From the NCBI GenBank assembly GCA_964058805.1, contig CAXKVV010000425.1, positions 1 to 40,269 on the forward strand: a DNA stretch of 40,269 bases, written 5' to 3'. Under the pieces are notes generated by a model that was not told the origin of the DNA, did not search any database, and was given only the letters and a program-made list of their open reading frames with translations. Source of the stretch: Schoenoplectus triqueter. Taxonomy: Eukaryota > Streptophyta > Magnoliopsida > Poales > Cyperaceae. Shown here piece by piece: positions 1 through 11,257 of the stretch (positions are counted from its first letter, which is position 1; each line of letters opens with the position of its first letter). Made by a program: the position numbers and the translations under genes.

Positions 1-2630
1 TATTAATGCATTCTTTGATAAAATCAAACTTGAATCATAGTGGTGCAGTAAGTCTATGGTGACAATGATCTCCGAAGATTGGGTCAAGAAAATGACAAAA
101 ATATTTAGGTTTTCAAGGGAAGTAGTCGTCAGCCATACCAGGCACGATAGTGCTAGCTTGCAAGCAAGAAGACAGTTGTGAATACAAACTGTTGCATTGA
201 CATGTACCAGTTCTGTGCATACAAAGTATAAACCAACTTCAGTGGAAATTTCCTGTTGAACACTCCCCAGATGTCACTGGTAAAATACCCAATAGGTCTC
301 AGTTTCTTTCCCGGATTCTCTGTGACCGCTTAGAGATTTCCTCAATGTGGTGACTCACTGCCAAATGGGACCACAATAAGAAATTAAGCAAATAAACACG
401 CCTTACCAAATTGAGCATGAGACTTTTTGAGTTTGACCTGAAGTTATCACTTGTTATACCGTTTATTACTCGGCATCCGCCACAGAAGATTCTATTTCTA
501 TCTCCGTTGGCATTGAACTGGATTCCACTGTAAATGATGACGGAACTGGCTTACATAATTATGAGTTTTTTCTTTGTTTAATGAAAGAGTTTTAAATGAT
601 TCGTAGAATGCTAAATATTAATTTAATCTAGGAATAATATTCTAATCCCCAGCGTCTCGTCCTCATTTTTTGTCCCAGCGACTAATTACCATATTTGTTT
701 TGAATTTTTTTTCTCCTCCTTTCTCTTCAAACCATTTCTTGTTTCTTATCTATGCCTTATCAAATCCTCGATCATCAGTCGGATCTAATTTTTATCAAAA
801 TAAATAGATATGTTGCTTTCTAATTTTCTTATTTATCATCCTTTAAATATGGTGATTTACCTCTCATCAATTATGATCCAAACATAGTGTTCAGAATCTC
901 TTGAACTAACTTTCACGCCATGATTTTTGTAAGTCTCTTGATTACTTGACCGCGTTAACTTCTTGGTGATGTGTTTATAATGCTCTTTTCATAAATTATG
1001 TTTTACAATATTACGTTACAAACAAGATTACCGAATAATATAAATAATATCTACCTGAGAACCTTAAATGCATTTTGAGCTAAAAATAATCTTAATAATT
1101 AGTATAAATAAAATAGATAACAACTATAAATAACCATGTAATAGACGTAAATAACAATAAGTAATACACAACTATGATGTAAATAGTGTCGAAGATCATC
1201 TAAATTCTGACTTATCTTTTGACCTCTCTGTAAAGTAATGTATAAATAATTATGTCAATTAATATAAATAATTTGCAATGTAAAGATCATAGTAAATTGC
1301 TAAAATTGTGAAATTACATAAAAGATTGATACTCTTAATATTAACAAGAAGCCTAAATTATATAAATAGATTCCTATAACATGCCCAAAACACACTTAAA
1401 ACACATTATTTGTTAAATATATAAATATCTGATGTATATAGATATAAACAACGATAAAACAATATATAAACAATTATAGTTGATTATGGTGCTACGAAAA
1501 ATATAAATAGTAAAATTATTATATGTAAATAATTCTACATGTTGCTATAAATAGTATCGGAATAAAATGGACAGTCGTGACTTTTGACTTAGACGCTTTA
1601 CTGATCATATTGTAGTCAATGTTTGAGGATATTCTTTGGGGATAAAACTATGGAGACTATTATCAGCCTCCTTTAATCTATTGTGCTAATTTAGTACAAA
1701 ATATGAAATATTTTTTGGTATATTCCGTTCAGTGATCTCCAGGTGCCATTTCAAAATTTGGACGATTTGGTATTTCCTAACATGGTACTCACAAATTGTA
1801 GGCTTACATGTTATGAGCTTCCACTTTGTTTTTCAGAATTATTTTTTTAATGTTTGGAACAAAATCGGCTCAGACTCATCCAGCAATGAGAACACTCCAC
1901 GTGTATGGATTCTATACAAAACCATTTTTTAAGAAAAATGCAAGTCATGTTTGAAAGATTTATGTTCAATTTTTTTTTCAAATTTAATTAATTTGTATGG
2001 TTTAAGATTTTGTACATAACCTGACTTGAAAAAATAATTAAATTTGAAAACATAATTCTTGAGGGTTTACCTACCTTGACAAACAAAACTGTACAGGAGG
2101 TTGCACGTGTTTTTGAATTTGACGAACAAGTTTGAAGCAATTTGGATACGAACGACTGTTAGCATGTGTCTTTACTTTTTTTTTTAGAGGACATAAATTA
2201 TTGTATTTAAATTAAATGAATCGTAGTTGTTAATTTCAGTTTGATGTCTTCGTCCGTAATACAAATTATTGTTCGTGCATAACATTTTTTCTTTATAATA
2301 TGTAATATTGGTTTTAAGGAAAAAGTAAACGCGGCCCGAAATTCAAATAAATTAATTGCATGTCTGGTTATTTACAATTAGAACTTTGTCCAATGACATT
2401 CCAACTCTAGATCAAAATATTATGAAATTCTCGATCATACATATATTAATTGAACAAAATTACTAAAACAATTATTTCATACTATTTTCCATTTAATTTC
2501 CAGAGCGTCATGCGCAGGAAAAAATTCCGTCAACTGCATTAATTAAAGAATTCATCATCATCATCAAAGAAACCATATAAGTGCATTTATGTCAAATCAG
2601 ACCGATTTCAATTTTTGAACAAATCCTCAA
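1..2630. other. AT-rich intergenic region, no confident gene
   Basis: No protein-coding gene is convincing here. The first 550 bases are less AT-rich than what follows and hold a short open stretch on the - strand, listed separately. From about 1036 to 1560 the motif TATAAATA and close variants recurs about 14 times. The rest is AT-rich sequence with no repeat ends that I recognise, up to the Harbinger-like element at 2631. Confidence 0.6.
299..527 (-). other. Open stretch, possible terminal exon of an unknown gene
   Basis: Read on the - strand, one frame stays open from a good acceptor (pyrimidine-rich, ending CAG at 528-530) to a TGA at 299-301, about 76 codons. The peptide contains GDRNRIFCGGCRV near its start and HHIEEISKRSQRIRERN at its end. 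I do not recognise a family. A GTAAGG-type donor lies inside it near 395-400, so it could also be two short exons. No further exons were found upstream, and there is no ATG near the start of the stretch. It may be the 3' end of a gene, a gene relic, or chance. Confidence 0.2.
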
Positions 2631-3570
2631 GGGTGTGTTTGACACTCAATGGAATAACAAAAAGTTAAAATAAAATTACTATTTCGATGAATTAATTTGT
2701 CAAACGAATTTTAGACTAAGTAGAAGAGTGTAAAATAGTGCTAATTCGGTATACCAAGTTATATGTAGTATATCAGATTAGCTCTTGTCGGAATAGCGAT
2801 TATTGTTTGATTATGTTGTATTATATTATTATATTATTAATATAAATATAATTATTTATTATTATGATATTATTATAATCATGATTATTTATGATTATAT
2901 TATTATTATATTATAATATAATTTTAGTATTATATTATTATATTATGAATATAAATATGATTATTTATTATTATGATATTATAATTATGATTATTTATTA
3001 TTCTTATATTATTATTCTGATTATTTTATTATTATAATTATAATTATTTACTATTATGATATTATTATTATTATGTTTATTTATTATTATATTATTTTAT
3101 TTTGATTATGGTTATATTATAATTATATTATTCTATTATGATTATATTATTATTATATTATAATAATTATAATAATATTTTTTTTATTATACTATTATAT
3201 TATAATTACATTTATATTTTTATTATATTATTACGATTACAACTATGAATTTTATTATTTATTATGATTATAATTATGGATTATGATTATTTTATTATTA
3301 TTATTATTATTATTATTATATGATGATGATTATTATTATAATATGATGATTATTATTATTTTACTATTATTTTTATTAGCATTATCATTGTTAGTATCAT
3401 AATTATTCATATTTTAACTATTCTGCTTAATAACTGACAAACGATATTTTCACTCTTCCGAATAGCCAATAATACCACACTTCCATCACTCTTCCAAAAA
3501 AATACTATTCTATCACTCTTCCAAAATTACCACGCTTTTAAAATTATTTCTTGATTTGCCAAATGAACCC
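2631..3570 (+). mobile_element. Harbinger-like MITE, copy A, with AT-triplet core
   Basis: Ends are GGGTGTGTTTGACA on the left and, as reverse complement, GGGTTCATTTGGCA on the right, an imperfect terminal inverted repeat. The element is flanked by the 3-bp direct repeat CAA (2628-2630 and 3571-3573). GGG...CCC ends of the GTTTGG type with 3-bp target duplications are typical of PIF/Harbinger (Tourist-like) elements. About 190 bases at the left end and 200 at the right are complex sequence. The middle, about 2812-3360, is almost entirely degenerate TTA/TAT/GAT triplets. There is no transposase. The same element occurs inverted at 16359-17482. Confidence 0.75.
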
Positions 3571-3573
3571 CAA

Positions 3574-4333
3574 GTGTTAGCCTATGACTGAGGCTTATTG
3601 GCCAACCCCATCAACTCATCTTAAATTATTCTCACAAATACTTTGAAATGATACGCCGAGTGCATGTAAATCGGCCTCTTTCTTTTTGGGGATTATATTA
3701 AATCTGTCACTTCAGAAAAAATCGAGGGCCAATCAATAAAAATGTGCCTACAATCAATCTTAAAATCAAATTAAATCGTACTTAACGTCAATTTAAATCG
3801 TATCCGTTGATTTTAAAGCGCAGTCTGACCGTTTCTCACCTCTTGGCCCTTCCCCTCCTGGACCATTCATCTACAATTGTATTTCATTTCATAAAATTAC
3901 AATTGAGTTATTTTCTCAACCAATTCTTTCAGACCTTTCGCCTCATTTCCAACAAAAATGGTAGATTTATATAACATTTCAATTTTCAAACACCTTAAAT
4001 ACCTTCAATTACCATCTTGAGCATAAGTAAAATACACAGATTAACATATATTAGTTGATCTTCTCTTCTGTAACTTTGATCTCCTACCAAGAACTAATAA
4101 CTCATAGAAAGGATTTCAGCATCCTGAAATTCCAACAATTGCACACAGCATTACCACTTTTTCAACATTTGGATGAAGTCTACCCCGCGTTGCTTCTTAG
4201 AAGCGCATTTTCTCTCACTCGATAAGACTGAGCCTCCCCTTGCAGCCCTCAAATCTTCCTCTCCAAAACCCTTCTCCATTCTCTAACAACTAACAACATA
4301 GTAGAAGAAGAAAGGAGAAGGAAAGAGTCCGCA
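3574..4333 (+). promoter_or_regulatory. Upstream region of the first NHL gene
   Basis: This 760-base stretch holds no other gene. A TATA-like TATATAAC at 3968-3975 is the best core promoter candidate, but it would give a leader of over 300 bases. The last 150 bases before the ATG become pyrimidine-rich and then purine-rich (AGAAGAAGAAAGGAGAAGG), as in many plant 5' leaders. No transcription start can be fixed from sequence alone. Confidence 0.3.
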
Positions 4334-5170
4334 ATGGCAACGCAGGGCCGCGTCCATCCGATGGAAAACCCCCCATCTTTCTCATTCCCCAAGCCCGAAA
4401 ATAAATCTGATTCGGGATCGGATGATCAAGACCGAGACACCGCCCCATTCCTATCCCGGATGAATGTCCCCAATGGGACGTACATAATTCAAATACCAAA
4501 GGAGCAGATTCTTCGTACGCCTCCGCCTGAGAACGTGCACCGGGCCAAGGTTTACGCGCGCCGCCCCATCCGTCGACGCATGATGCGCCGGTGTTGCTGC
4601 TCCATGATTGCTTCCCTTCTATGCCTTATCATCGCTGTCGGTGCCGCTGCTGGCATTCTGTACCTGATCATGCGCCCCAAGGCCCCGTCGTACTCTCTAA
4701 AGTCTGTCAACATGACCGGCATTGACCCAGTTCTGACATCAGCCTCCGTTACTCTTTCCCCAGTTATCGAAGCCACTATCGAGGCCGACAACATGAAGAA
4801 CAAGCGCCTTTCCGTCTTGTACCAGAGCGGGGGCACAGTGGATTTATACTTTGAGGACACTAAACTATGTAGCGGTGCTTGGCCCAAGTTCCGTCAGGGG
4901 CCGAAGAACATTACAGAGGTGGGATTGCAGATGACTGGGTCGGGCCTTTTGCTGACGGCTGATACCCGTGATGCCTTGGTTTCCAATCAGAAGAACAAGT
5001 CAGTGTCCTTTACGGTGCATGCGAAGGTGCCGGTAAAGGTCAAGTACGGCCCACTGACGACATGGAAGATCACAGCCAAGGTGAAATGTGACATCACCGT
5101 CGACGGGATTTCGGGGGAGATGTCAGTTTTGAAGAAGGATTGCAGCGCTAAAACCAATTATCTATGGTGA
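4334..5170 (+). CDS. NDR1/HIN1-like (LEA_2 domain) membrane protein
   Basis: This is an intronless 278-residue protein of the plant NHL family, whose members sit in the plasma membrane and are linked to defence and abiotic stress. A charged, proline-rich cytosolic N-terminus (1-85) contains IIQIPKEQILRTPPPENVH and ends in an arginine-rich stretch with CCC at 87-89, possible palmitoylation sites. One membrane segment follows at about 90-112 (MIASLLCLIIAVGAAAGILY), then the family's RPKAPSYSL junction at 114-122. The outer LEA_2 domain covers about 123-278 and ends NYLW, with possible N-glycosylation sites at N126, N192 and N221. Where most relatives have NPNK before the ILYY-like strand, this protein has NMKNKRLSVLY. 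Domain order and C-terminus match the paralog at 29184. It most resembles the NHL6/NHL13 group, judged from memory. The ATG at 4334 is the first in frame and gives a normal N-terminus. Confidence 0.93.
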   Translation: MATQGRVHPMENPPSFSFPKPENKSDSGSDDQDRDTAPFLSRMNVPNGTYIIQIPKEQILRTPPPENVHRAKVYARRPIRRRMMRRCCCSMIASLLCLIIAVGAAAGILYLIMRPKAPSYSLKSVNMTGIDPVLTSASVTLSPVIEATIEADNMKNKRLSVLYQSGGTVDLYFEDTKLCSGAWPKFRQGPKNITEVGLQMTGSGLLLTADTRDALVSNQKNKSVSFTVHAKVPVKVKYGPLTTWKITAKVKCDITVDGISGEMSVLKKDCSAKTNYLW

Positions 5171-5728
5171 TAATGATTTGTGAGAATATAATCGTTCTTT
5201 TTTCGATTTTATCTTATTTTCAAATTCTTGGTATATATAGAAAGCCTTTCTTGTCTCAGCTGTTCATAGATCAATACCTTGCTAAGTTTATGACGTATAG
5301 TGTAACAAGCGTGTCAATAGTGAATTGGCAGTTTTGGTGTCAGCTAGATTTTATACACGGTTTCCCCTTTTTTTATTATATTTTTTGTGCATCTAATTTC
5401 TAATTAATGTGGCTGTACATTGGTGGACTGACAAGTGATTTACGTATAATTGTTGTTGGAGTGTTTCAATGTCATACAGGATCTGCTAAAAAATCATTTT
5501 TTTAATATATATTTTAAAATATAATAGTCAAATTCTAAATTCAAACTGTTGATCATATTAATTTTTAGTTTTTATGGTTGATATATACTCATAAGATTTC
5601 ATAATTTTAGAGGTCATTTTATGTCAGAACAATATTGCAGCAAATAAATGAATGAGTATGTATTAAAACTAATCAATCATAGTTAACTAACTTTATTTTT
5701 TTTATCAGTTGATCTAATGCAAAATAAG
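5171..5728. other. 3' flank of the NHL gene, no gene
   Basis: AT-rich downstream sequence that probably includes the 3' UTR. Short open frames here run on from the gene by chance. The stretch ends in ATAAG (5724-5728), the left copy of the target duplication of the copia element. Confidence 0.6.
5724..5728. repeat. Target site duplication ATAAG, left copy
   Basis: ATAAG here and at 12727-12731 flank the two LTRs exactly. A perfect 5-bp duplication is the usual Ty1-copia integration footprint and shows that both element ends are intact. Confidence 0.92.
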
Positions 5729-6128
5729 TGTAATATTTAACGGATAAAACTTACAAGTTGCTCCGTTAATCTTCGTGCGGAAGCGGTTCTGACCAATACA
5801 GCACTATCACTGGTTCTACAAGAAATCACGAGCCGAAGCCGGAAACCTTGCGTTTTCCACAACCTAAATTCTTCAAGTCTTAACAGAGTATCTTTTCTCT
5901 TTCTCTCTCTCTTTGATAATAGTGACAGATTCGTTTTCTGATCATCTGTGAGAGAGAGTATACTAGTGTATATTTATAAGCCAACGCATCTGCTCAATAC
6001 ACTTGTTCAATGCACCTCTCCAGTGCACCTGTTCAATGCACCTCTCCAGTGCATCTGTTCAATCTTATAACGGGTTGGGTTTGGATTCGGGTTTCCCATA
6101 ATGGGCGTACTGATAATTAAATCCAACA
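5729..6128 (-). repeat. Downstream (3') LTR of the copia element
   Basis: A 400-bp LTR bounded by TG and CA, identical to 12327-12726 except for A at 5820 in place of G. It holds a TATA-like TATAAATATA (read on the - strand at 5969-5978), a CT-rich tract near 5899-5913, and two full copies plus part of a third of a 26-bp tandem unit (6004-6029, 6030-6055, partial 6056-6064). Confidence 0.96.
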
Positions 6129-6138
6129 TCTCCCACTC
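6129..6138 (-). other. Polypurine tract of the copia element
   Basis: Read on the - strand this is GAGTGGGAGA, directly next to the TG of the 3' LTR. A purine run at this place is where plus-strand DNA synthesis starts in LTR retrotransposons. Confidence 0.8.
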
Positions 6139-7222
6139 GCACAAAATGGAAGACCCGATATAAACTAAGAGAATATATAATTTCTTATCTCTGTTAAAAT
6201 TCATACAAGAAAATAGGCCGTGACCAGCATATTTGAATTTGAGAGCATATGTTGTTATCCAACTGTTAGGTATGTATAACAACATCTAAGTAGAGTAAAT
6301 ATGCAGTACCCCAGATCATCTAATCATATTTTAAGTATAATATGATCTCTTTTATTTATTGATACATCCATACTTATATATTCACAATCATGTCACATAA
6401 ACATAATTGGTGCACCAGTGAATATAAATAAATATGATACTATAATGATCTTTTTCTTTTATCTAAAATCTCTTCATTCCAAAACAATTGTTATCCAGAT
6501 ATGTTTCATTAGACCGCATCAATCATGATCATTGATAACATTCTAAAATAACTAATTGAAATGAAACTTCAAGTATTTAGTAAAAAATCAAAGAGTACTA
6601 TGAGATTCTTTTTATCTCACGGGTCTCACACAACAAAGAAGCAGAGATCATATCTTCTGTTACCCTATTGGTCAATTGCACATATGGTATGAAACATATG
6701 CTATGGTATTATTCTCCATTTTCTTATGGAGCGTATGTCTAAACTAAAATTTAATACCATACAAGTGATAGTTCAGATATATATAAAATATCTAACTTGA
6801 GTCCACAACTCTACTTACTTTTAAATACAATAACAAGACTCCCACTTGGCATAAGACAGTTAAGGTAAATAGTGGGTATTTCACCTTCGGTCATAATTGT
6901 AATTCATATGACCTCATCTTGATTCTTTATCAAGACGATATTATTTTAAGCACTTTGCTCTCACGTTTTGTATCATATTTAGCTTAAAACTAATCTCATT
7001 TCTATGTACTACAAAGACATAGAAGCGATTGCCTGTGTGAGAAGACCAATCAACTGTCTGACATACCTTTTATTTTATATCTCATCTCATGTGTTATGCT
7101 AAATATACTGATATTAAATAATTTATAACAATCATCACATAAATGAATTAAGAAAATAGCATCCATTGCATTTATCCCATAAATATAAATATACATGATA
7201 TATTATTCAATAAAATATAAAA
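6139..7222 (-). other. Noncoding tail of the copia element
   Basis: About 1.08 kb between the gag-pol stop and the polypurine tract. It is AT-rich and has no open frame of note or recognisable domain. It could be a long 3' untranslated region or the remains of an unneeded spacer. Confidence 0.7.
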
Positions 7223-10200
7223 TCATAATCTACGTAACCCTAGAGATTTGACATGACCAACAAACATATCTCTAGGTATTGCCTTTGTAAAAGGATCCGC
7301 CACCATTTTGTGTGTAGATATATACTGCATGCAAACTTGCTTTTTCGCCACCATGTCTCTAACGAAGTTATACTTAGTATCAATGTGTTTGGTTTTTGAA
7401 TGATACTTGGGATCTTTTGTATAAGCGATCGCTGCCTGACTATCACTATGTACTAACACTGGGTCAGTTTCATTCTCACAGAAACCCAAGTGATTTAAAA
7501 ATCTTCTAAGCCAAACTGCTTCTTGTACTGCTGCTGAAAATGCCACAAATTCAGCTTCCATTGTGGATAAGGATATACAACTTTGTTTCTTACTACTCCA
7601 AGAGATGACTCCATTATTAAGTAAGAAAACATAACCAGAGGTAGATTTTCTTTCATCTAAATCTCCTCCCCAGTCAGCATCTGCATAACCCATGAGTTGT
7701 AGATTTTCTCCTTGAAAACATAATGAATAATCTGCAGTACCTTTCAGATACCTAAGTATTCTTTTTACTGCTTTCCAATGGGACTGTCCTGGATTAGCTT
7801 GATATCTACTCACCATTCCAACGGCGAAACTGATATCCGGTCTAGTACACATCATAGCATACATAAGACTGCCTACAGCACTTGAGTAAGGAATTTTTTT
7901 CATTTGTGCTTTTTCATCTGGAGTCTTTGGACACATTCTTAAGCTAAGACCTTCGCCTTTTGCTATAGGAGTATCAATGGATTTACAGTCTTGCATATGA
8001 AACTTTTCAAGTACTTTTCTGATGTAATGCTCTTGTGATAGAGCTAACATCTTCTTGGAACGATCTCTTTCAATCTTCACTCCAAGAATATATGCTGCTT
8101 CACCCATATCTTTCATATCAAAATTGGAGGATAACCATTCTTTGATAGTTTTCACATACTCCTTATTGTTACTAGCCAACAGTATGTCATCCACATAAAG
8201 TGATAGTATCACAAATTTATTTTTGGATCTCTTAACATACACGCAGTGATCTTCATCAATCATTTTAAAATCGAATGATATGATAGCTTGATGAAATCGA
8301 ATGTACCATTGTCTGGAAGATTGTTTGAGACCATAAATAGATCTCAATAATTTGCACACTTTGTGCTCTTGACCTTCAACAACAAAGCTTGCAGGTTGTT
8401 CCATATATATCTCTTCTTCCAGATTGCCATTTAGAAATGCGGTTTTGACATCCATTTGATGCAACTCCAAATCTAAACCGGCAACAATAGCTAGTATCAA
8501 TCGTATAGAAGTAAATCTCACAACAGGAGAGAAAGTTTCTTCATAGTCTATCCCTTCTTGTTGTGTATACCCCTTAGCAACAAGGCGTGCCTTATATCTG
8601 TCAATTGAGCCGTCAGCTAGACGTTTAATCTTGAGAACCCATTTGTTCCCAATTGCCTTACGTCCTTCTGGGAGATCAACTAATTCCCAAACATTATTTG
8701 ATCTCATTGACTCCATTTCTTCTTCCATTGCTTTCATCCATTTCTCTTTAGCGGGACAAGTAAGAGCCTCTCGAATATTTGTTGGCTCTTCTTCATCTTG
8801 CATGACAATCATGTAAGATTCATTCTCAATTGGAAAATGACGTTTAGGAACTCTAGCACGGTTGCTCTGCCTAATTTGTGATTGTGCTGAGCTTGGCTCG
8901 GCATCATCTGCTAATTTTCTCCCACTTGGATGAGATACTGTTGGAGGTTCAGGAATATGCACTAAACGATTTGCAACAATCAAATCATTTTGTTCATCTA
9001 CCTCATATAAAGAAAAATCCTGAACTATCTCACCCTTTTTTGGAAATTCATTTTCTAAGAAAATGACATCTCGTGACTCAAATTCTGTTACACTCCCACT
9101 TGATTGTTCACCAATGAACACATAACCTTTGGAATGTTCAGAGTATCGTATAAATATACTCTTTTTACCTCGTGGACCTAATTTACCATGCTGATGAGAC
9201 ATATCATGAACAAAAGCAGCACATCCCCAAGGTCTCAGATTACTAAGATCTGGTTTTCTATTATTCCAAAGTTCGTAAGGAGTAGAAGAAACAGATTTAG
9301 AGGGTACACGGTTTAGAATATAAACAGCAGTCAACAATGCATCACCCCAAAAAGTGATTGACAGATTTGCTTGAACCATCATTGACCTAACCATTTCTAA
9401 AAGAGTTCGATTTCTCCTTTCAGCTACTCCATTTTGTTGTGGAGTATATGGTATGGTCAATTGCCTAAGTATTCCTTTTTCTTCGCACATTTGTTTGAAT
9501 TCATCAGATAAATATTCGCGACCACGATCCGTTCTTAAGGCCTTAACCTTTCTGTCTAATTGATTTTCAACAAAAATAATAAACTTCTTAAAGCATGCAA
9601 GAGCTTCAGATTTATGAGATATCAAATAGACATAACCGTATCGTGTATAATCATCAATGAAGGTGATAAAATATCTACCTCCATGTCGTGCCCTCACATT
9701 CATTGGTCCACAAATGTCTGAATGAATTAATTGCAATGGAAATTCAGATCTAGTTCCGGTTCCGAATGGTTTTCTTGCCATTTTTCCTTTTAAACAATTT
9801 TCACATGTTGGTAGACTAACCCGTTCAAGATGGCCTAGTAAGCCTTCTTTGGCTAATCTATCCATCCTTTGTTGTCCAATATGACCTAATCTCATATGCC
9901 ATACATTCACATCAGTATTATCATTAGCATATGTAATTAAAGAAAAATGAGTATTATAAGAAGTCATTATATTAACAACATCTAAAATGATAAAACCATT
10001 CGATACATATCCATAACCATAACATACATCATCCAGATACAACTTAATACTAGTACTGCACATGTTCAAAGTAAATCCAAATCTAAGAAGAACAACAACA
10101 GATACAAGATTTCGTCGAATTTCAGGTGCAAAGAGAACATCATGTAAGAGAAGGGTTCGACCATCACGCATATCCAACTTGCATGTGCCTATACCCTTGA

Positions 10201-11257
10201 CCGGTACACGAGAATTATTTCCTACATAAAGCCATTTTGATCCTTGAGGAATTCGACGAAAATCCACAAACAAGTCACGATCTTTGGCTACATGGTCTGT
10301 TGCCCCTGAGTCTACAGTCCACAAAGGATAAGAATCAGCCATAAAAACAGAACTGGAAACATATGAAAAATATGAAATATTTTCTATTATCTGTACCTTG
10401 CGGGGCTCATTGCATTCACGAGCATAGTGACCTTTCTTGCCACAATTGAAACATTTGATCTTGGCCTTGTTATGCTTCTTAGAACTGTTCTGAGAAGCCT
10501 TTCCCTTGCCATGATTCTGCCCCTTATATTTTTTCTCTTGCTTTCCCTTTCCCTTGCCATAATTTGACTTACGTTTCTGACCTTGTCCTCCATGAGAACT
10601 TGAACCGGCCAAATGCACAGTAGTTTCAGTTTCCTGAGGTTTTGATGCCTCAATACGATCTTCCTCAAGTTCTAAATGCCTGACAGCATCGTTGAGAGTT
10701 TTAATACCCTCATTATGAGTTAAATTCACTTTCATGTGTTCCCATGTATAAGGAAGTGAACGAATCACTGCTTGAACCTGCTGTTCATCAGTCAAAATAT
10801 GGCCAGCATCCTTCAACTCACTAATCATATTCGACATCTCCCTGAGATGTTGACGCATGCTGTGATTAGGACGCTTCTTGTAAGTGTCAAATTTGATGGT
10901 GAGTTGTCTCAGTTTGGTAACAGAAGTTCCACCAAACTTCTGCTTCAAAGCAAGCCACATCTCTTTGGCAACTTCATGTTGTCTGAACTCACGCATCACA
11001 TCATTTTCCATACTGCTCAACAACGTAATGCGAGCAATGGAGTTCTTCTTTTTCCATGATTCAAATGCAGCACTGTCACTAATGTGCTTGGGAGTTGTAC
11101 CTTTCTCTGGTTCAGTTAGAATATGATCCAGGACCGTAAGAACCTCTTGTTCTTCCAGGACATACTGAATTTTCATGGCCCAAATTTCATAATTTTCGCC
11201 ATTCAGTTTTTCACTCTTATTAAGTTCTGCCACAATATTTCTAGATGCAGATGCCAT
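7223..11257 (-). CDS. Copia gag-pol polyprotein
   Basis: This 1344-residue frame has no stop or frameshift and encodes all copia proteins in one chain. Gag covers about 1-265, with a lysine/glycine-rich basic stretch at 228-268 and a CCHC zinc knuckle at 269-282 (CFNCGKKGHYAREC). The aspartic protease has DSGATDH with catalytic D316. Integrase has an HHCC zinc site (H454, H459, C485, C488) and DDE residues at about D514, D577 and E613 (QQNGVAERR). Reverse transcriptase runs from about 850, with D936 in HQMDVKTAF and YVDD at 1021-1024. RNase H has D1193 or D1195 (YADADWGG), E1234, D1272 and D1321. All catalytic motifs are intact. Gag and Pol share one frame, so Gag excess must come from something other than frameshifting. 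The ATG at 11257 is first in frame and gives a typical copia gag start. Confidence 0.97.
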   Translation of the reverse strand: MASASRNIVAELNKSEKLNGENYEIWAMKIQYVLEEQEVLTVLDHILTEPEKGTTPKHISDSAAFESWKKKNSIARITLLSSMENDVMREFRQHEVAKEMWLALKQKFGGTSVTKLRQLTIKFDTYKKRPNHSMRQHLREMSNMISELKDAGHILTDEQQVQAVIRSLPYTWEHMKVNLTHNEGIKTLNDAVRHLELEEDRIEASKPQETETTVHLAGSSSHGGQGQKRKSNYGKGKGKQEKKYKGQNHGKGKASQNSSKKHNKAKIKCFNCGKKGHYARECNEPRKVQIIENISYFSYVSSSVFMADSYPLWTVDSGATDHVAKDRDLFVDFRRIPQGSKWLYVGNNSRVPVKGIGTCKLDMRDGRTLLLHDVLFAPEIRRNLVSVVVLLRFGFTLNMCSTSIKLYLDDVCYGYGYVSNGFIILDVVNIMTSYNTHFSLITYANDNTDVNVWHMRLGHIGQQRMDRLAKEGLLGHLERVSLPTCENCLKGKMARKPFGTGTRSEFPLQLIHSDICGPMNVRARHGGRYFITFIDDYTRYGYVYLISHKSEALACFKKFIIFVENQLDRKVKALRTDRGREYLSDEFKQMCEEKGILRQLTIPYTPQQNGVAERRNRTLLEMVRSMMVQANLSITFWGDALLTAVYILNRVPSKSVSSTPYELWNNRKPDLSNLRPWGCAAFVHDMSHQHGKLGPRGKKSIFIRYSEHSKGYVFIGEQSSGSVTEFESRDVIFLENEFPKKGEIVQDFSLYEVDEQNDLIVANRLVHIPEPPTVSHPSGRKLADDAEPSSAQSQIRQSNRARVPKRHFPIENESYMIVMQDEEEPTNIREALTCPAKEKWMKAMEEEMESMRSNNVWELVDLPEGRKAIGNKWVLKIKRLADGSIDRYKARLVAKGYTQQEGIDYEETFSPVVRFTSIRLILAIVAGLDLELHQMDVKTAFLNGNLEEEIYMEQPASFVVEGQEHKVCKLLRSIYGLKQSSRQWYIRFHQAIISFDFKMIDEDHCVYVKRSKNKFVILSLYVDDILLASNNKEYVKTIKEWLSSNFDMKDMGEAAYILGVKIERDRSKKMLALSQEHYIRKVLEKFHMQDCKSIDTPIAKGEGLSLRMCPKTPDEKAQMKKIPYSSAVGSLMYAMMCTRPDISFAVGMVSRYQANPGQSHWKAVKRILRYLKGTADYSLCFQGENLQLMGYADADWGGDLDERKSTSGYVFLLNNGVISWSSKKQSCISLSTMEAEFVAFSAAVQEAVWLRRFLNHLGFCENETDPVLVHSDSQAAIAYTKDPKYHSKTKHIDTKYNFVRDMVAKKQVCMQYISTHKMVADPFTKAIPRDMFVGHVKSLGLRRL

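Noticed and set aside
2812..3360. Stand-alone AT satellite or CRISPR-like array
   Set aside because: The triplets are the core of a bounded transposon with conserved ends seen twice. There are no regular repeats with unique spacers.
4552..4887. Open frame on the - strand opposite the first NHL gene
   Set aside because: It lies wholly within the NHL coding sequence and reflects its GC-rich codons. It has no family features.
5164..5403. Open frame overlapping the end of the first NHL gene
   Set aside because: AT-driven hydrophobic translation in the 3' flank with no recognisable motif.
6007..6285. Open frame across the LTR and polypurine tract
   Set aside because: Starts in the 3' noncoding tail and reads through the PPT and LTR of the copia element, and most of it is LTR repeat sequence.
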